This document shows, piece by piece, positions 1-8,454 of a stretch of DNA of 33,652 nt. The notes beneath the pieces were generated by a model, which was given only the letters and a program-made list of their open reading frames with translations, had not been told where the DNA came from and searched no databases. The first letter of the stretch is position 1. Every line of letters starts with the position of its first letter. Source of the DNA: JADFOB01 sp964651325 (GTDB lineage Bacteria; Planctomycetota; Phycisphaerae; UBA1845); assembly GCA_964651325.1 (NCBI GenBank), contig CAZYXP010000008.1:1-33652 (forward strand), written 5' to 3'. The translations under genes were made by a program, and so were the position numbers.

Positions 1-39
1 GCGAACTTTCTCGAAGACGCTTTCGCGACTAGGTACCAT
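1..39 (-). CDS. Probable acyl carrier protein, N-terminal 13 codons only
   Basis: An ATG at 39 on the minus strand opens a frame that runs off the window edge and reads MVPSRESVFEKVR. A GGAGG ribosome binding site lies about 10 bases upstream. Planctomycete acyl carrier proteins often begin with a similar helix (SREEVFEKVR-like), and the preceding gene on the same strand is a FabZ-like dehydratase, which fits a fatty-acid synthesis operon. The phosphopantetheine serine would lie outside the window, so the call rests on the start context, 13 residues and the neighbour. It could be another short protein. Confidence 0.45.
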   Translation of the reverse strand, partial: MVPSRESVFEKVR

Positions 40-190
40 TCCCTTTAGACCTCCATCATTTCACTGATCGAATCAAAATGATCGCCGGACGGATCCACTT
101 CACTGCCGCCGGCGTACCCGCAAGGCACCCGCAACCCAGCCTGAGGCAATTCCGCTTGAGGCGAGATCGCCCCAGCCACGCCATCCCCGA

Positions 191-658
191 CTACTGTCGA
201 AGAAGGATATACCGCGCCCTAGCGTCCTCAATCAACCGTTGGTCCGCCGCGCCGGCCTGTCGTCGATAGTCGGCAACCGACCGATGAGTCAACCGAAACC
301 TCGCTCGAACCATTTCGGCGTCGTTACAGCGCCCAACACCCACGAAATCGCTCGACTCCTGGTCCATCCGCTTGCACTCAACCTCAAGCGCGAGCACGTT
401 TCCGGGCTTCACGAAGCTCTTGTATGTTACGTTCTTTGCGCTTTGTAGCAAGATGACGCTGCGGTTGAAATCCTGAGCCTCCCGAACCAGCCAAGCGCCG
501 GCTTCGACCAACGCCTCAAGCATCAAAACGCCGGGAAGAACGGGAAAAGTGGGGAAGTGGTCGGCGAGATATTCCTCGGCCAGCGAAACCGCCTTCACGG
601 CGACAATGCGCCGCTCATGGTCCAACTCAACGATGCGGTCGATCAGGCCAAACTTCAT
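191..658 (-). CDS. FabZ-like 3-hydroxyacyl-ACP dehydratase (hotdog fold)
   Basis: The 155-residue protein has the length and layout of a FabZ-type dehydratase, which removes water from 3-hydroxyacyl-ACP in fatty acid elongation in the cytoplasm. The diagnostic stretch DHFPTFPVLPGVLMLEAL contains His34 and Glu48, the catalytic pair of the family. The start at 658 (MKFGLIDRI) matches family N-termini better than the ATG at 718, which would add about 20 unrelated residues. It lies 93 bases downstream of the S1-domain gene and upstream of a probable acyl carrier protein, all on the minus strand. FabZ itself is not certain: Planctomycetota carry several FabZ/FabA-like hotdog paralogues, some acting in other acyl-ACP pathways. 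Confidence 0.8.
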   Translation of the reverse strand: MKFGLIDRIVELDHERRIVAVKAVSLAEEYLADHFPTFPVLPGVLMLEALVEAGAWLVREAQDFNRSVILLQSAKNVTYKSFVKPGNVLALEVECKRMDQESSDFVGVGRCNDAEMVRARFRLTHRSVADYRRQAGAADQRLIEDARARYILLRQ

Positions 659-751
659 GAGTTTCCAGCATCGAAGCAATGTCAACGAACCCGCACACCA
701 CGTCGGGGTGCAGACCAATTGGCGAACGGCTGTCCGTCCAACAAATCGCCG

Positions 752-2392
752 CTACCAATCAAAGTGGCTTGAAAGCCCGCCGCGCAAATCGCGTTTTCGC
801 TTTTTGGGCTTCTTGGATGGTTCCTCGACAGCCAACGCTTCCGCGTCCTCCGCCATCCCCGCAACCTGCCTGATCGAAAGCGAAATGCGGCGATTCTCCT
901 TGTCCACGCCAAGCACGCGCAAGCTGATTTCTTCGCCGACTTTGACCACGTCGTTGCAAGATCGAACGCGTTGATCCGACAACTCTGATATATGCACGAG
1001 GCCTTCAACGCCAGGGGCGATTTGGACGAACACGCCGAAGTCCGCGATCCGCATCACGGTCCCCTGAACGATGGATTTTTCCTCAAATGTTTCCAGCACA
1101 CCCGACCAGGGATCTTCCTGGGCCTGTTTCATGCTTAGCGCGATCCGGCGCCGAGGAGCCTCAACGCGCATTACAGAGCAATCCACGATATCGCCAACGG
1201 AAACGGCGTCTGACGCGCTGCGGATTCTCGACCAGCCCATCTCGCTAATGGGGATGAGCGCCTCAACCCCGGGTTCCAGCTCGGCAAACGCCCCAAAATT
1301 GGCCAGGCGAATCACGCGGGCTTTCAATGCGGTCCCCGCTGGGAAGCGATCTTCCACACCAATCCAAGGATCCGGCTTGGTCTGCTTCAGTCCCAGTGAG
1401 ATGCGATTTCGATCCTTGTCTATCTTGAGCACCTGGACCTCAACCTCGTCGCCAGGCTTGATCACGTCTGAGACTTGCTCAACCACTGTATAGCTCAGGT
1501 CGCTCTTGTGGATCAGTCCATCCACGCCGCCCAGATTCACAAAGGCGCCGAAATCGGTGATGTTGCCCACGATTCCTTTTCTTAGCTGGCCCACCGCCAG
1601 CTCCGCGAGCACTTGTTCGCGCTGCGCCCGGAGATTGCGCTCCAGCACCTTGCGGCGGCTTACAATCAGGTTCTTGGCTCGCTGGTTGACCTCCATGACC
1701 TGAACTTCAAGCACCTCGTTCAGCAGCACGGAAATGTCCTTCATCGGCGAGAAATCAGCCTGCGACGCTGGCATGAAACCACGAATTCCGTTGAGGTTGA
1801 CCTCCAGCCCGCCCTTAATCAGGCCGCTCACGCGACCACGCAATAGCGTACCAACCTTCATGGTGTCCCAACTCGCACGCAAAATCGCGCCTTCGCGATT
1901 GACCACCAGGAGATTCGACTCGGCATCGAACCGCTCTACCACGACTTGAACACGCTGGCCGACCTCCGGCCGCTCGTCTTTCTCAAACTGTAGCGTCGGT
2001 AAGACCGCCTGTGATTTGGAACCGAATTCCAGGAATATGTCGTCGCCGCCGACCCCGCAGACCGTGCCCACCATCTTCGTGCCTGCCGCAATCTCTTCCA
2101 TCGCGGCACCGGTGGTTGCCCCGGGCATGGGCACGTCCCCGCAGAGTTCGGCCAGGTCACCGGGATCCATCGATCCGAGTGCGGCCTCTACCTCGCGGTC
2201 GAGACTGCTGGTCGGCTCTGGCTGGCTCGGGGACTCAATCTGGCTTGAGGATCCAGTTTGGCTTGAGGGTGGAGCGGGCGCAGGAGAACCGGCTTCGGGG
2301 GTCGGCTGGCTAGTAGCCGCCTCATGCCCGATGGGCGATTCAGGTGGAAGATCACTACCAGACCCTTGTTCTCGGGGAAAATCGGACATCAT
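752..2392 (-). CDS. rpsA: Ribosomal protein S1-like, five S1 RNA-binding domains
   Basis: This 546-residue protein contains five consecutive S1/OB-fold repeats, at about residues 103-167, 180-247, 267-336, 352-423 and 439-508. The third and fifth are the most canonical (GxVxxIxDFGxFV, then GLIHKSDLS or GLVHISELS). S1 binds mRNA on the 30S subunit and promotes initiation on structured leaders. Most proteobacterial S1 proteins have six domains. Here the first 95 residues are instead a low-complexity Ser/Pro/Gln/Glu-rich tail, and the last 25 residues are very basic (KKPKKRKRD). Two adjacent ATG codons (2392 and 2389) can serve as start, and no strong Shine-Dalgarno sequence is visible. It appears to head the operon with the FabZ-like gene. 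It could be an S1-like RNA-binding paralogue and not the ribosomal protein itself. Confidence 0.85.
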   Translation of the reverse strand: MMSDFPREQGSGSDLPPESPIGHEAATSQPTPEAGSPAPAPPSSQTGSSSQIESPSQPEPTSSLDREVEAALGSMDPGDLAELCGDVPMPGATTGAAMEEIAAGTKMVGTVCGVGGDDIFLEFGSKSQAVLPTLQFEKDERPEVGQRVQVVVERFDAESNLLVVNREGAILRASWDTMKVGTLLRGRVSGLIKGGLEVNLNGIRGFMPASQADFSPMKDISVLLNEVLEVQVMEVNQRAKNLIVSRRKVLERNLRAQREQVLAELAVGQLRKGIVGNITDFGAFVNLGGVDGLIHKSDLSYTVVEQVSDVIKPGDEVEVQVLKIDKDRNRISLGLKQTKPDPWIGVEDRFPAGTALKARVIRLANFGAFAELEPGVEALIPISEMGWSRIRSASDAVSVGDIVDCSVMRVEAPRRRIALSMKQAQEDPWSGVLETFEEKSIVQGTVMRIADFGVFVQIAPGVEGLVHISELSDQRVRSCNDVVKVGEEISLRVLGVDKENRRISLSIRQVAGMAEDAEALAVEEPSKKPKKRKRDLRGGLSSHFDW

Positions 2393-3120
2393 ACCAGTCT
2401 AACCTGTCTTGGAAGTTACGCGTTCGTGTTGGGCTTCAAAGGTTCTTATGCAGACAGCCGAAGCGAGGAAAGGAAAACCGAAAAACACATTGTGAGTTAG
2501 TCGCGTCTCACGTCATTCACCAACGGCGGCCCGGCGAGCTCTCGAACCCACCGTAATTCATGAGCCAGCTTGCCAGTGACTCCTTCGATTCCTTTGGATC
2601 ATTGCGTTTTATCCACGGCAACTAGGGAAGTCAAGCCCCAGAACTTGCCCTCAATCATGGCTCGGGAATTCTCTCGCGCCAACGTCCGATCATAGTTCCA
2701 GGGCTAGCGCCGCACTACCAGGGAGTGAGTCCTAGCCGGGCGCATCTCGACAATGCGCGTTCAGGGGTTTGGCATGATCTCTTGCCATATGGCCAAGGGT
2801 GCTATCAGGTAGATCAGCGAAAAGACGAAGCGGAGGGGCTGCGTCGTTTTTCTTGGGGGGCGGTGCCAGGAAGGATTGCCAAAAAGGACGGCCCATTACC
2901 CGGCCACCACCTGCCGGGATGCGTCCGCGCGATAAGGCCACAAACCAAGACCCTACCTTGCCGTCGCACACAAAATACCATCGACCCGTCTCTCACGACA
3001 TGGGTTTGTACACCACGGACGGATAGTTGGCTTGAGATACCTCACTGTCGCGCCATCCAGGGCGATTTGCCCGAAAAATGAAGTGTGGCTGCACCTTCTG
3101 CCTTTGACTGCCGATTTCTC
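2393..3120. other. Gene-free region with several hairpins
   Basis: No open frame here looks like a real protein in either direction. The frames present are short, overlap each other and have unlikely compositions. The 2702-2780 part can form consecutive stem-loops: GGCTAG at 2702-2707 with CTAGCC at 2732-2737, GCGCAT at 2740-2745 with ATGCGC at 2753-2758, and TGGCA/TGCCA just after. I could not match this to RNase P RNA, tmRNA, 6S or SRP RNA. The region separates the minus-strand S1 gene from the plus-strand surface-protein cassette, so it should hold the divergent promoters. Confidence 0.5.
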
Positions 3121-3150
3121 TTGACACTGGGTAAACCTAGGACCTAGAAT
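3121..3150 (+). promoter_or_regulatory. Sigma70-type promoter of the IPTL-CTERM surface protein
   Basis: A perfect -35 box TTGACA (3121-3126) is followed after 18 bases by TAGAAT (3145-3150), one mismatch from the -10 consensus. Transcription would begin near 3157, leaving a leader of about 250 bases before the start codon at 3406. It is the best promoter match on the plus strand of this window. Confidence 0.65.
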
Positions 3151-3329
3151 CGCGGTTTCAGCGTGGTCGAATTTGAGAATGGGCGCCTTTCCGGCGTGTC
3201 ATTCTCGCTGAACGCTGTTGTTTTCGGGCGTCTTCTTGTGTTGGGGACGCGTCGTGGGAGGGACATTTCTCAAGGATGGGAATCGTTGCAACGCGCGCCG
3301 AAGCCGAGCCGGCTGGTCGCGCGAGCGAT

Positions 3330-3369
3330 CGTGGTTTGCACCGTATGGAGATACGGGCGCGCAACCACG
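3330..3369 (+). promoter_or_regulatory. Long hairpin in the 5' leader of the surface protein
   Basis: CGTGGTT (3330-3336) can pair with AACCACG (3363-3369), and inside it CCGTAT (3341-3346) pairs perfectly with ATACGG (3351-3356) around a GGAG tetraloop. It ends about 20 bases before the purine-rich ribosome binding site at 3390-3400, so it would sit in the untranslated leader. Whether it regulates translation or only stabilises the message is unknown. It matches no riboswitch class I know. Confidence 0.4.
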
Positions 3370-3405
3370 TATTCGGTACAAGCGTGCCGTGGGAGAGGAA
3401 AGATA

Positions 3406-6400
3406 ATGCGTAATACAAGCTACATCTGCGCTTTTTCGATTTGCCTGCTGTTGGGGCAATCGTCATTCGGCGAGATCGTATCCGTCAAGCTGACCACCAA
3501 TGCGTTGGGGCTTGGAGGAATGCCGCTCAATGCCGGATCGACAGTAGGGCCGGATCTTCCCGGGTTCGTGACGAGTCCGACCGTGGGCGAAGGCAGCGTG
3601 CTCAGCATCCAAAAGAGCGGCGTCGCCGGCGTGGGCTCGGTATCCGACCCGCTGTTCGTCACCATCACGGGCCGATCACACTTGGACACATTAACCGGCG
3701 TTCCTTCCCCGAGCGACTACTTCGGTTCGGCGATCTACATCGACAGCGAAGACACGGCGCTGCCGGACGGGAGCAAGGAAGGGATCGGCGTACGAGCCTT
3801 CCACGTGAATGCTGCCGGGCTGCGTACATTCACCGGCGGGCTCGCGCGGGTTGAAGGCAGCAAGCATGTTTCCGGGGGCACGGGCCCTACCACGTTTGAT
3901 CCGGGCTCGCCGAACGGTTCGCCCCACGTCGATGAGGACGTACTTTTCACATTTGATGCGGGGGTCGCGGCCAATGGCCAGAGCATTGAGGTGCTGCTCA
4001 GCGATTACGATGCGGATGACATCATCGACTTGCACATCGAAAGGCAAGCCGGTAGCCCCATCGATTTGAGCTTTCTTCAGACCTCGGACACCGCCTTGTT
4101 CCAACAGCTAGGCACCAACCTTTGGAAGGTCCGCTTTTCCGCGCCTTCTCTCGGGCTGACGGCTACCGACGTGGTGACGAGCTTTCGCATCCGCGCCAAT
4201 GAAGACAACCCCTCGTATCCGTCCGGCACGGCCGAACACTTTTTCATTGCAGGGATGACCGTGGATGCCATCATCACCGAGTGCGACGGCAACACGCCCG
4301 GCGAATGTGACGACAGCATGCCTTGCTCGATCGACACCTGCGTCGGCGGCCAGTGTGTTCACGAACCCGTACAATGCCCGATTGGCTTACAGTGCGACCC
4401 GATCAGCGGGGCGTGCGTCGAATGTTCGCCGGCCCTGAAGTGTCCGCCGGTCGATCTCGTGTTCGTCATGGATACGTCTGGATCGATGCAGGATGAGGGC
4501 GAGGCCCTTTGCAACGCGATCAACAACGTCGTGATGCTCCTCCTGGCGGATGGAATCAACGTGACGCCCACGATCCTCGCCATCGCGCCGATCAACAACA
4601 ACAATCTTTTCTCTTGCCAGACGCCGGCCGATACCGTCAGCGCTTTGTTGGGCAATCCCGTGCCCGGCAACAACGGTACCTGCTCAAACGACTTGACCGG
4701 GCCCGGCAACAGCAATCGCGACGAAAACTGGGGTTCGGCCAGTTCCATCGTGGCGGATCGCTACCCCTGGACGCCGGGCGCCCAGCGAATCATTGTTCCG
4801 ATCAGCGATGAAGGCCCCTGCATGGGCTCGTCCAGCAACGGATGCAACGACCCCGGTAGCGACCGCGATGCCATCACCAACGCCATTGCCGTCGCCCTCG
4901 CCAACGAAGTGGCGATCTCTCCGATCACGGCCATGGGCTCGAGCACATGCGTGATCACGTTGGCCCAGTCTGCCGCGGCAGGCACGGGAGGAATCTGGCA
5001 CCCATCGACGGACCCGAAGGTCGATCTTGCAACTTCCATCGCGAACATTGTCCAAGTCGCCTGCAGCAAATCGGACCAGTGCGACGACGGCGATATTTGC
5101 ACGGTGGCCGATACGTGTGTGAACGGGCAATGCGACGGCACCCCGACAGATTGCGATGACCTTAACGAATGCACCATCGACGAGTGCGACCCGATCACCG
5201 GAGGATGCACGCATACCCCCAGCGACGCCTTGTGCGACAATGGAAACGCATGCGACGGCATCGAGACATGCGACGCGACGCTCGGATGCCAATCGGGAAC
5301 GCCGCTGAGCTGTGACAACCTCCAGTTCTGCGACGGCCTGGAAACCTGCGACCCCGTAGCCGGCTGCCAGCCGGGCACGCCGCCGAGCTGCGACGACGGC
5401 GTGGCTTGCACCGTCGGGAGTTGCGATGAAATCCTGGACGTATGCGTCCAAACGCCGATGGATACGCTTTGCGACAACGGGCAATTCTGCGACGGAAGCG
5501 AAACTTGCGACGCAATCCTCGGCTGCCAAGCGGGCACGCCGGTCAACTGCGACGACGGCGTGGCATGCACGAACGACGCATGCGACGAAGTCGGCAATGT
5601 CTGCGTGAGCACACCCAGCGACACGCTTTGCGACAACGGGCTGTACTGTGACGGAGTGGAGACGTGCGACGCCCTGCTTGGTTGCCAAGCGGGCACGGCT
5701 CCGAATTGCGACGACGGCGTCGCGTGTACGGACGATTCCTGTGACGAGGTCGGAGATGTCTGCGTCAACAGTGCCAACAACGGCAACTGCGATGATCTGG
5801 TCGGCTGCACGGTCGATGTTTGCGATGCGATTCTGGGTTGTGGACACACGCCCGATGACTCGCTCTGCGATAACAGCTTGTATTGTGACGGTACGGAAAC
5901 CTGCGATGCCCTAACCGACTGTCAGCCGGGCACGCCGCCTAACTGTGACGACAGCGTGGCCTGCACAACCGATGCCTGTGACGAAACCAACGATATTTGC
6001 ACCCATCTGCCCGTAGACGCGGCTTGCAGCGACGGCGTAACCTGTACGGTGGATGTGTGCGATCCGATTGCAGGCTGTTCGAGCACGCCCGACGACGGCT
6101 TGTGCGACAACATGGTGTTCTGCGACGGCACGGAAACGTGCGACCCGGTCAACGACTGCCAGTCGGGCACGAACCCATGCGTCCCCCCCCTGAAGTGCGA
6201 GGAGGCGGGTGATCAGTGCGTCGACTGTCTGACCGATGCCCAATGCGATGACGGGCTCTATTGCAACGGCGCCGAGACGTGTACTGGCTTTACCTGCGTG
6301 GCCGGCACGCCGCCCAATTGTAGCGATGGCGTCGGCTGCACCGATGACTCCTGCGACGAGGCCACGGACACGTGCGTCCACACCGCCAACGATTCGCTTT

Positions 6401-7488
6401 GCGACAACGGTCTTTACTGCGATGGCATGGAGACGTGCGATTCAATCATGGACTGCCAGGTTGGGACCGCTCCGAATTGCAACGACGGCGTCGGCTGTAC
6501 GATCGATTCATGCGACGAAGTGATCGATCAGTGCGTCAACGCACCTGATAACAGCTTGTGCGACAATGGCGCTTACTGCGACGGCATGGAGACGTGCGAC
6601 GCGATAAGCGACTGCCAAGCAGGCACACCGCCCAACTGCGGCGATGGCGTGAGCTGCACGGTTGACACCTGCAATGAAGCCACCGACGTGTGCGATCATG
6701 CGGCAACCGATAGCCTGTGCGACAACGGGCAGTTCTGCGACGGAAGTGAAACCTGCGACGCGGTCAACGATTGCCAGGCGGGCACGCCGCCGGTTTGCGA
6801 CGACGGCGTGCCGTGCACGGTCGATAGCTGCGACGCGGCACAGAATCAGTGCCTGTTCGTGCCGACCAATACCCTTTGCGACAATGGGCAATTCTGCGAT
6901 GGCGCGGAGATCTGCGACGCCGCCAATGGCTGCCAGGCAGGCGCCGCCCCCAATTGCAATGACGGTATCGCTTGCACGGACGATTCATGCGACGAAGTCG
7001 CCAATGTGTGTGTCAACACCGCCAATGATGGGCTATGCGACAATGGGCTGTTCTGCGATGGTAGCGAAACCTGCAACGCGGCGATCGGCTGCCAGGCGGG
7101 CACGGCGCCCAATTGTGACGATGGCATAGGCTGCACGGCGGATTCCTGTGACGAAGCGAACAACACGTGCGTCAACGCCGGGAACAATGCCGCCTGTGAT
7201 GATGGCAATCCCTGTACGCTGGACGTCTGCGCCGACAACGGCTGCACCCACCCAGACTTCTGCGGGGCCTGCTGTGTCGGCGGAGTCTGCACATCCGGCG
7301 TTTTGCTGAATCAATGCGTAGACGTGCTTGGCGGCGAGTTCCGGGGTCCAGGAACCACGTGTGCCGGCGGCCCCTGCGAGATCCCCTTGGAAGTACCGAC
7401 CGTGTCCGAGTGGGGCCTGGCCGTCCTCGCCTTGATGTTGCTAACGCTGCACAAGGTGTATTTCAGACGCCGGACCGCGGCAGCCTGA
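3406..7488 (+). CDS. Secreted VWA and cysteine-rich repeat protein with IPTL-CTERM sorting signal
   Basis: The 1360-residue protein is built for export. It has a signal peptide (residues 1-22), a beta-rich N-terminal region of unknown family (to about 285), and a von Willebrand A domain with an intact metal-site motif DTSGS at 356-360. A long cysteine-rich array follows (about 559-1285), then a GACCVGGVC module, and at the end VPTVSEWG (from residue 1330) plus a hydrophobic helix and RRR. That tail is the IPTL-CTERM signal recognised by exosortase H, encoded next door, so the protein is probably processed at the membrane and released or anchored outside. The start at 3406 was chosen over the in-frame ATG at 3163 because it gives a signal peptide and has GAGAGGAAAG just upstream. 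VWA domains bind ligands through a metal ion. The natural ligand is unknown. Adhesion or surface-layer roles are inference. Confidence 0.9.
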   Translation: MRNTSYICAFSICLLLGQSSFGEIVSVKLTTNALGLGGMPLNAGSTVGPDLPGFVTSPTVGEGSVLSIQKSGVAGVGSVSDPLFVTITGRSHLDTLTGVPSPSDYFGSAIYIDSEDTALPDGSKEGIGVRAFHVNAAGLRTFTGGLARVEGSKHVSGGTGPTTFDPGSPNGSPHVDEDVLFTFDAGVAANGQSIEVLLSDYDADDIIDLHIERQAGSPIDLSFLQTSDTALFQQLGTNLWKVRFSAPSLGLTATDVVTSFRIRANEDNPSYPSGTAEHFFIAGMTVDAIITECDGNTPGECDDSMPCSIDTCVGGQCVHEPVQCPIGLQCDPISGACVECSPALKCPPVDLVFVMDTSGSMQDEGEALCNAINNVVMLLLADGINVTPTILAIAPINNNNLFSCQTPADTVSALLGNPVPGNNGTCSNDLTGPGNSNRDENWGSASSIVADRYPWTPGAQRIIVPISDEGPCMGSSSNGCNDPGSDRDAITNAIAVALANEVAISPITAMGSSTCVITLAQSAAAGTGGIWHPSTDPKVDLATSIANIVQVACSKSDQCDDGDICTVADTCVNGQCDGTPTDCDDLNECTIDECDPITGGCTHTPSDALCDNGNACDGIETCDATLGCQSGTPLSCDNLQFCDGLETCDPVAGCQPGTPPSCDDGVACTVGSCDEILDVCVQTPMDTLCDNGQFCDGSETCDAILGCQAGTPVNCDDGVACTNDACDEVGNVCVSTPSDTLCDNGLYCDGVETCDALLGCQAGTAPNCDDGVACTDDSCDEVGDVCVNSANNGNCDDLVGCTVDVCDAILGCGHTPDDSLCDNSLYCDGTETCDALTDCQPGTPPNCDDSVACTTDACDETNDICTHLPVDAACSDGVTCTVDVCDPIAGCSSTPDDGLCDNMVFCDGTETCDPVNDCQSGTNPCVPPLKCEEAGDQCVDCLTDAQCDDGLYCNGAETCTGFTCVAGTPPNCSDGVGCTDDSCDEATDTCVHTANDSLCDNGLYCDGMETCDSIMDCQVGTAPNCNDGVGCTIDSCDEVIDQCVNAPDNSLCDNGAYCDGMETCDAISDCQAGTPPNCGDGVSCTVDTCNEATDVCDHAATDSLCDNGQFCDGSETCDAVNDCQAGTPPVCDDGVPCTVDSCDAAQNQCLFVPTNTLCDNGQFCDGAEICDAANGCQAGAAPNCNDGIACTDDSCDEVANVCVNTANDGLCDNGLFCDGSETCNAAIGCQAGTAPNCDDGIGCTADSCDEANNTCVNAGNNAACDDGNPCTLDVCADNGCTHPDFCGACCVGGVCTSGVLLNQCVDVLGGEFRGPGTTCAGGPCEIPLEVPTVSEWGLAVLALMLLTLHKVYFRRRTAAA
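5225..7190 (+). repeat. Tandem 159-bp coding repeats, 53 residues with eight cysteines
   Basis: About twelve copies of a module with a 53-residue period occur inside the surface protein. Landmarks are LCDNGxFCDGxETCD, then CQAGTPPNCDDGVxCT, then CDExxxxCV. Two neighbouring copies start exactly 159 bases apart (5467 and 5626). Each unit has eight cysteines at fixed positions, which suggests four disulfide bonds formed outside the cytoplasm. Two units near 5770-6240 are shortened or rearranged. DNA identity between units is high but imperfect, consistent with duplication followed by drift. Confidence 0.85.
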
Positions 7489-7565
7489 GCGTCCGATAGG
7501 CCAGCAAAAAAAGCAGCGCTTCGCCCGGCTTGAGCGGCCAGAGGAGCGCCGATAATTCCATTGAA

Positions 7566-7599
7566 ATCGGCCCGGCGGGATGACAACCACCGGGCCGAT
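7566..7599 (+). terminator. Stem-loop after the surface-protein gene
   Basis: ATCGGCCCGG (7566-7575) pairs perfectly over 10 bp with CCGGGCCGAT (7590-7599) around a 14-base loop. It lies 78 bases after the stop codon. There is no strong U-tract behind it, so it may be an mRNA 3' end stabiliser or a weak terminator. Confidence 0.5.
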
Positions 7600-7822
7600 C
7601 GATTATCCTCTATTCAGCGAGCCGTCGGGTCGATAGGCTGGGCATAGCGCGCGTAGGAGCGGTGTGTCGCTTGGCGGCGAATTGTGCCTAGCGTGGCAAC
7701 ACGGCGCGTAGCAGACAGCGAAAGCGAAGACGCGCACGCACGAGAGCCCGCGAACCGTCCATCAATCGGATCGATAGGACTTTACGCGCTGGAAACCCAG
7801 CGTGCTCTTAAAGCCGGTGTGC

Positions 7823-7828
7823 AAGGAG
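7823..7828 (+). promoter_or_regulatory. Ribosome binding site that sets a TTG start for the exosortase
   Basis: AAGGAG lies 8 bases before TTG at 7837, which is in frame with the exosortase. The upstream GTG at 7684 has no comparable site and would add 51 polar residues not expected in this family. Confidence 0.5.
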
Positions 7829-7836
7829 TAAGGGTC

Positions 7837-8454
7837 TTGGCCAAAACGGGACACCCCAAGCGAGGCAAGTCGAAAGGCGACGCTGAGTCCGGCGCAACCA
7901 AGCGCCAACGCGGCAAACGCCTACGCCCGTCTTGGGGAGCTACCCACGGAGGCGACCTGAAATTCCTAGTAGCGTTCTTTTTTCTTATCGGACTATACTA
8001 CGCGGCAACGTCAACAGCCGTCGCCAAGGAGCGGTTCTTCCCGTGGTATCTACACCTCAACGCGGAGGTGTCGGCCGTGGTGCTCAACGGACTGGGGCAC
8101 AGCGACGTCGTCGCCCACGATCGTGTGCTTGGTTCCAGGTCGTTTAGGATGAACATTGCGCGCGGTTGTGACGGCGTGGATCCTTCCGCCCTCTACATCG
8201 CCGCGGTGCTTGCGTCCCCGGTCGCGTTCCGGCGGAAGTGGCCGGCCGTGCTGATCGGCACGGGTTTGCTCTTGGTGCTAAATGTGGTGCGAATCATATC
8301 GCTTTATTTCACCGGTGTTTACTTTAAGTCTCTGTTCAAAATGATGCATCTGGACGTCTGGCAGGCCGGGTTCATCATCATGGCGCTGATGTTCTGGGCG
8401 GTCTGGGCCCATCGAATCGGGCGTAACAACGCACGACACGCTCATGCGACTTAG
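7837..8454 (+). CDS. xrtH: Exosortase H-like transpeptidase/protease (IPTL-CTERM specific)
   Basis: From the TTG start this is a 205-residue multi-pass membrane protein with the exosortase catalytic triad: Cys111 in RGCDGVDP, Arg152 in LNVVRIISLYFTG and His171 in MMHLDVWQ. Exosortases cut C-terminal sorting signals of secreted proteins at the membrane, in a role analogous to sortases. The LNxVRIISL and HLxxWQ wording resembles the XrtH subfamily, whose partner signal is IPTLxxWG. The preceding gene ends in exactly such a signal, so the enzyme-substrate assignment is strong. The first 40 residues are basic and polar, followed by a membrane helix at about 41-62. A longer form from GTG at 7684 is possible. 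Its stop overlaps the next gene by 11 bases. Confidence 0.85.
   Translation: MAKTGHPKRGKSKGDAESGATKRQRGKRLRPSWGATHGGDLKFLVAFFFLIGLYYAATSTAVAKERFFPWYLHLNAEVSAVVLNGLGHSDVVAHDRVLGSRSFRMNIARGCDGVDPSALYIAAVLASPVAFRRKWPAVLIGTGLLLVLNVVRIISLYFTGVYFKSLFKMMHLDVWQAGFIIMALMFWAVWAHRIGRNNARHAHAT

Noticed and set aside
2860..2960. GGTGCCAGGAAGG stretch reminiscent of part of RNase P RNA
   Set aside because: The conserved GAGGAAAGTCC and 3' ACAGAA-type elements are not present nearby on either strand.
2725..3081. Open frames on both strands in the gap before the surface protein
   Set aside because: They overlap one another, have no family motifs or good ribosome binding sites, and their composition looks random for GC-rich DNA.
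5225..7190. Regular DNA repeats that might suggest a CRISPR array
   Set aside because: The period is 159 bases, the units are translated and diverged, and spacers are absent. They are protein repeats.
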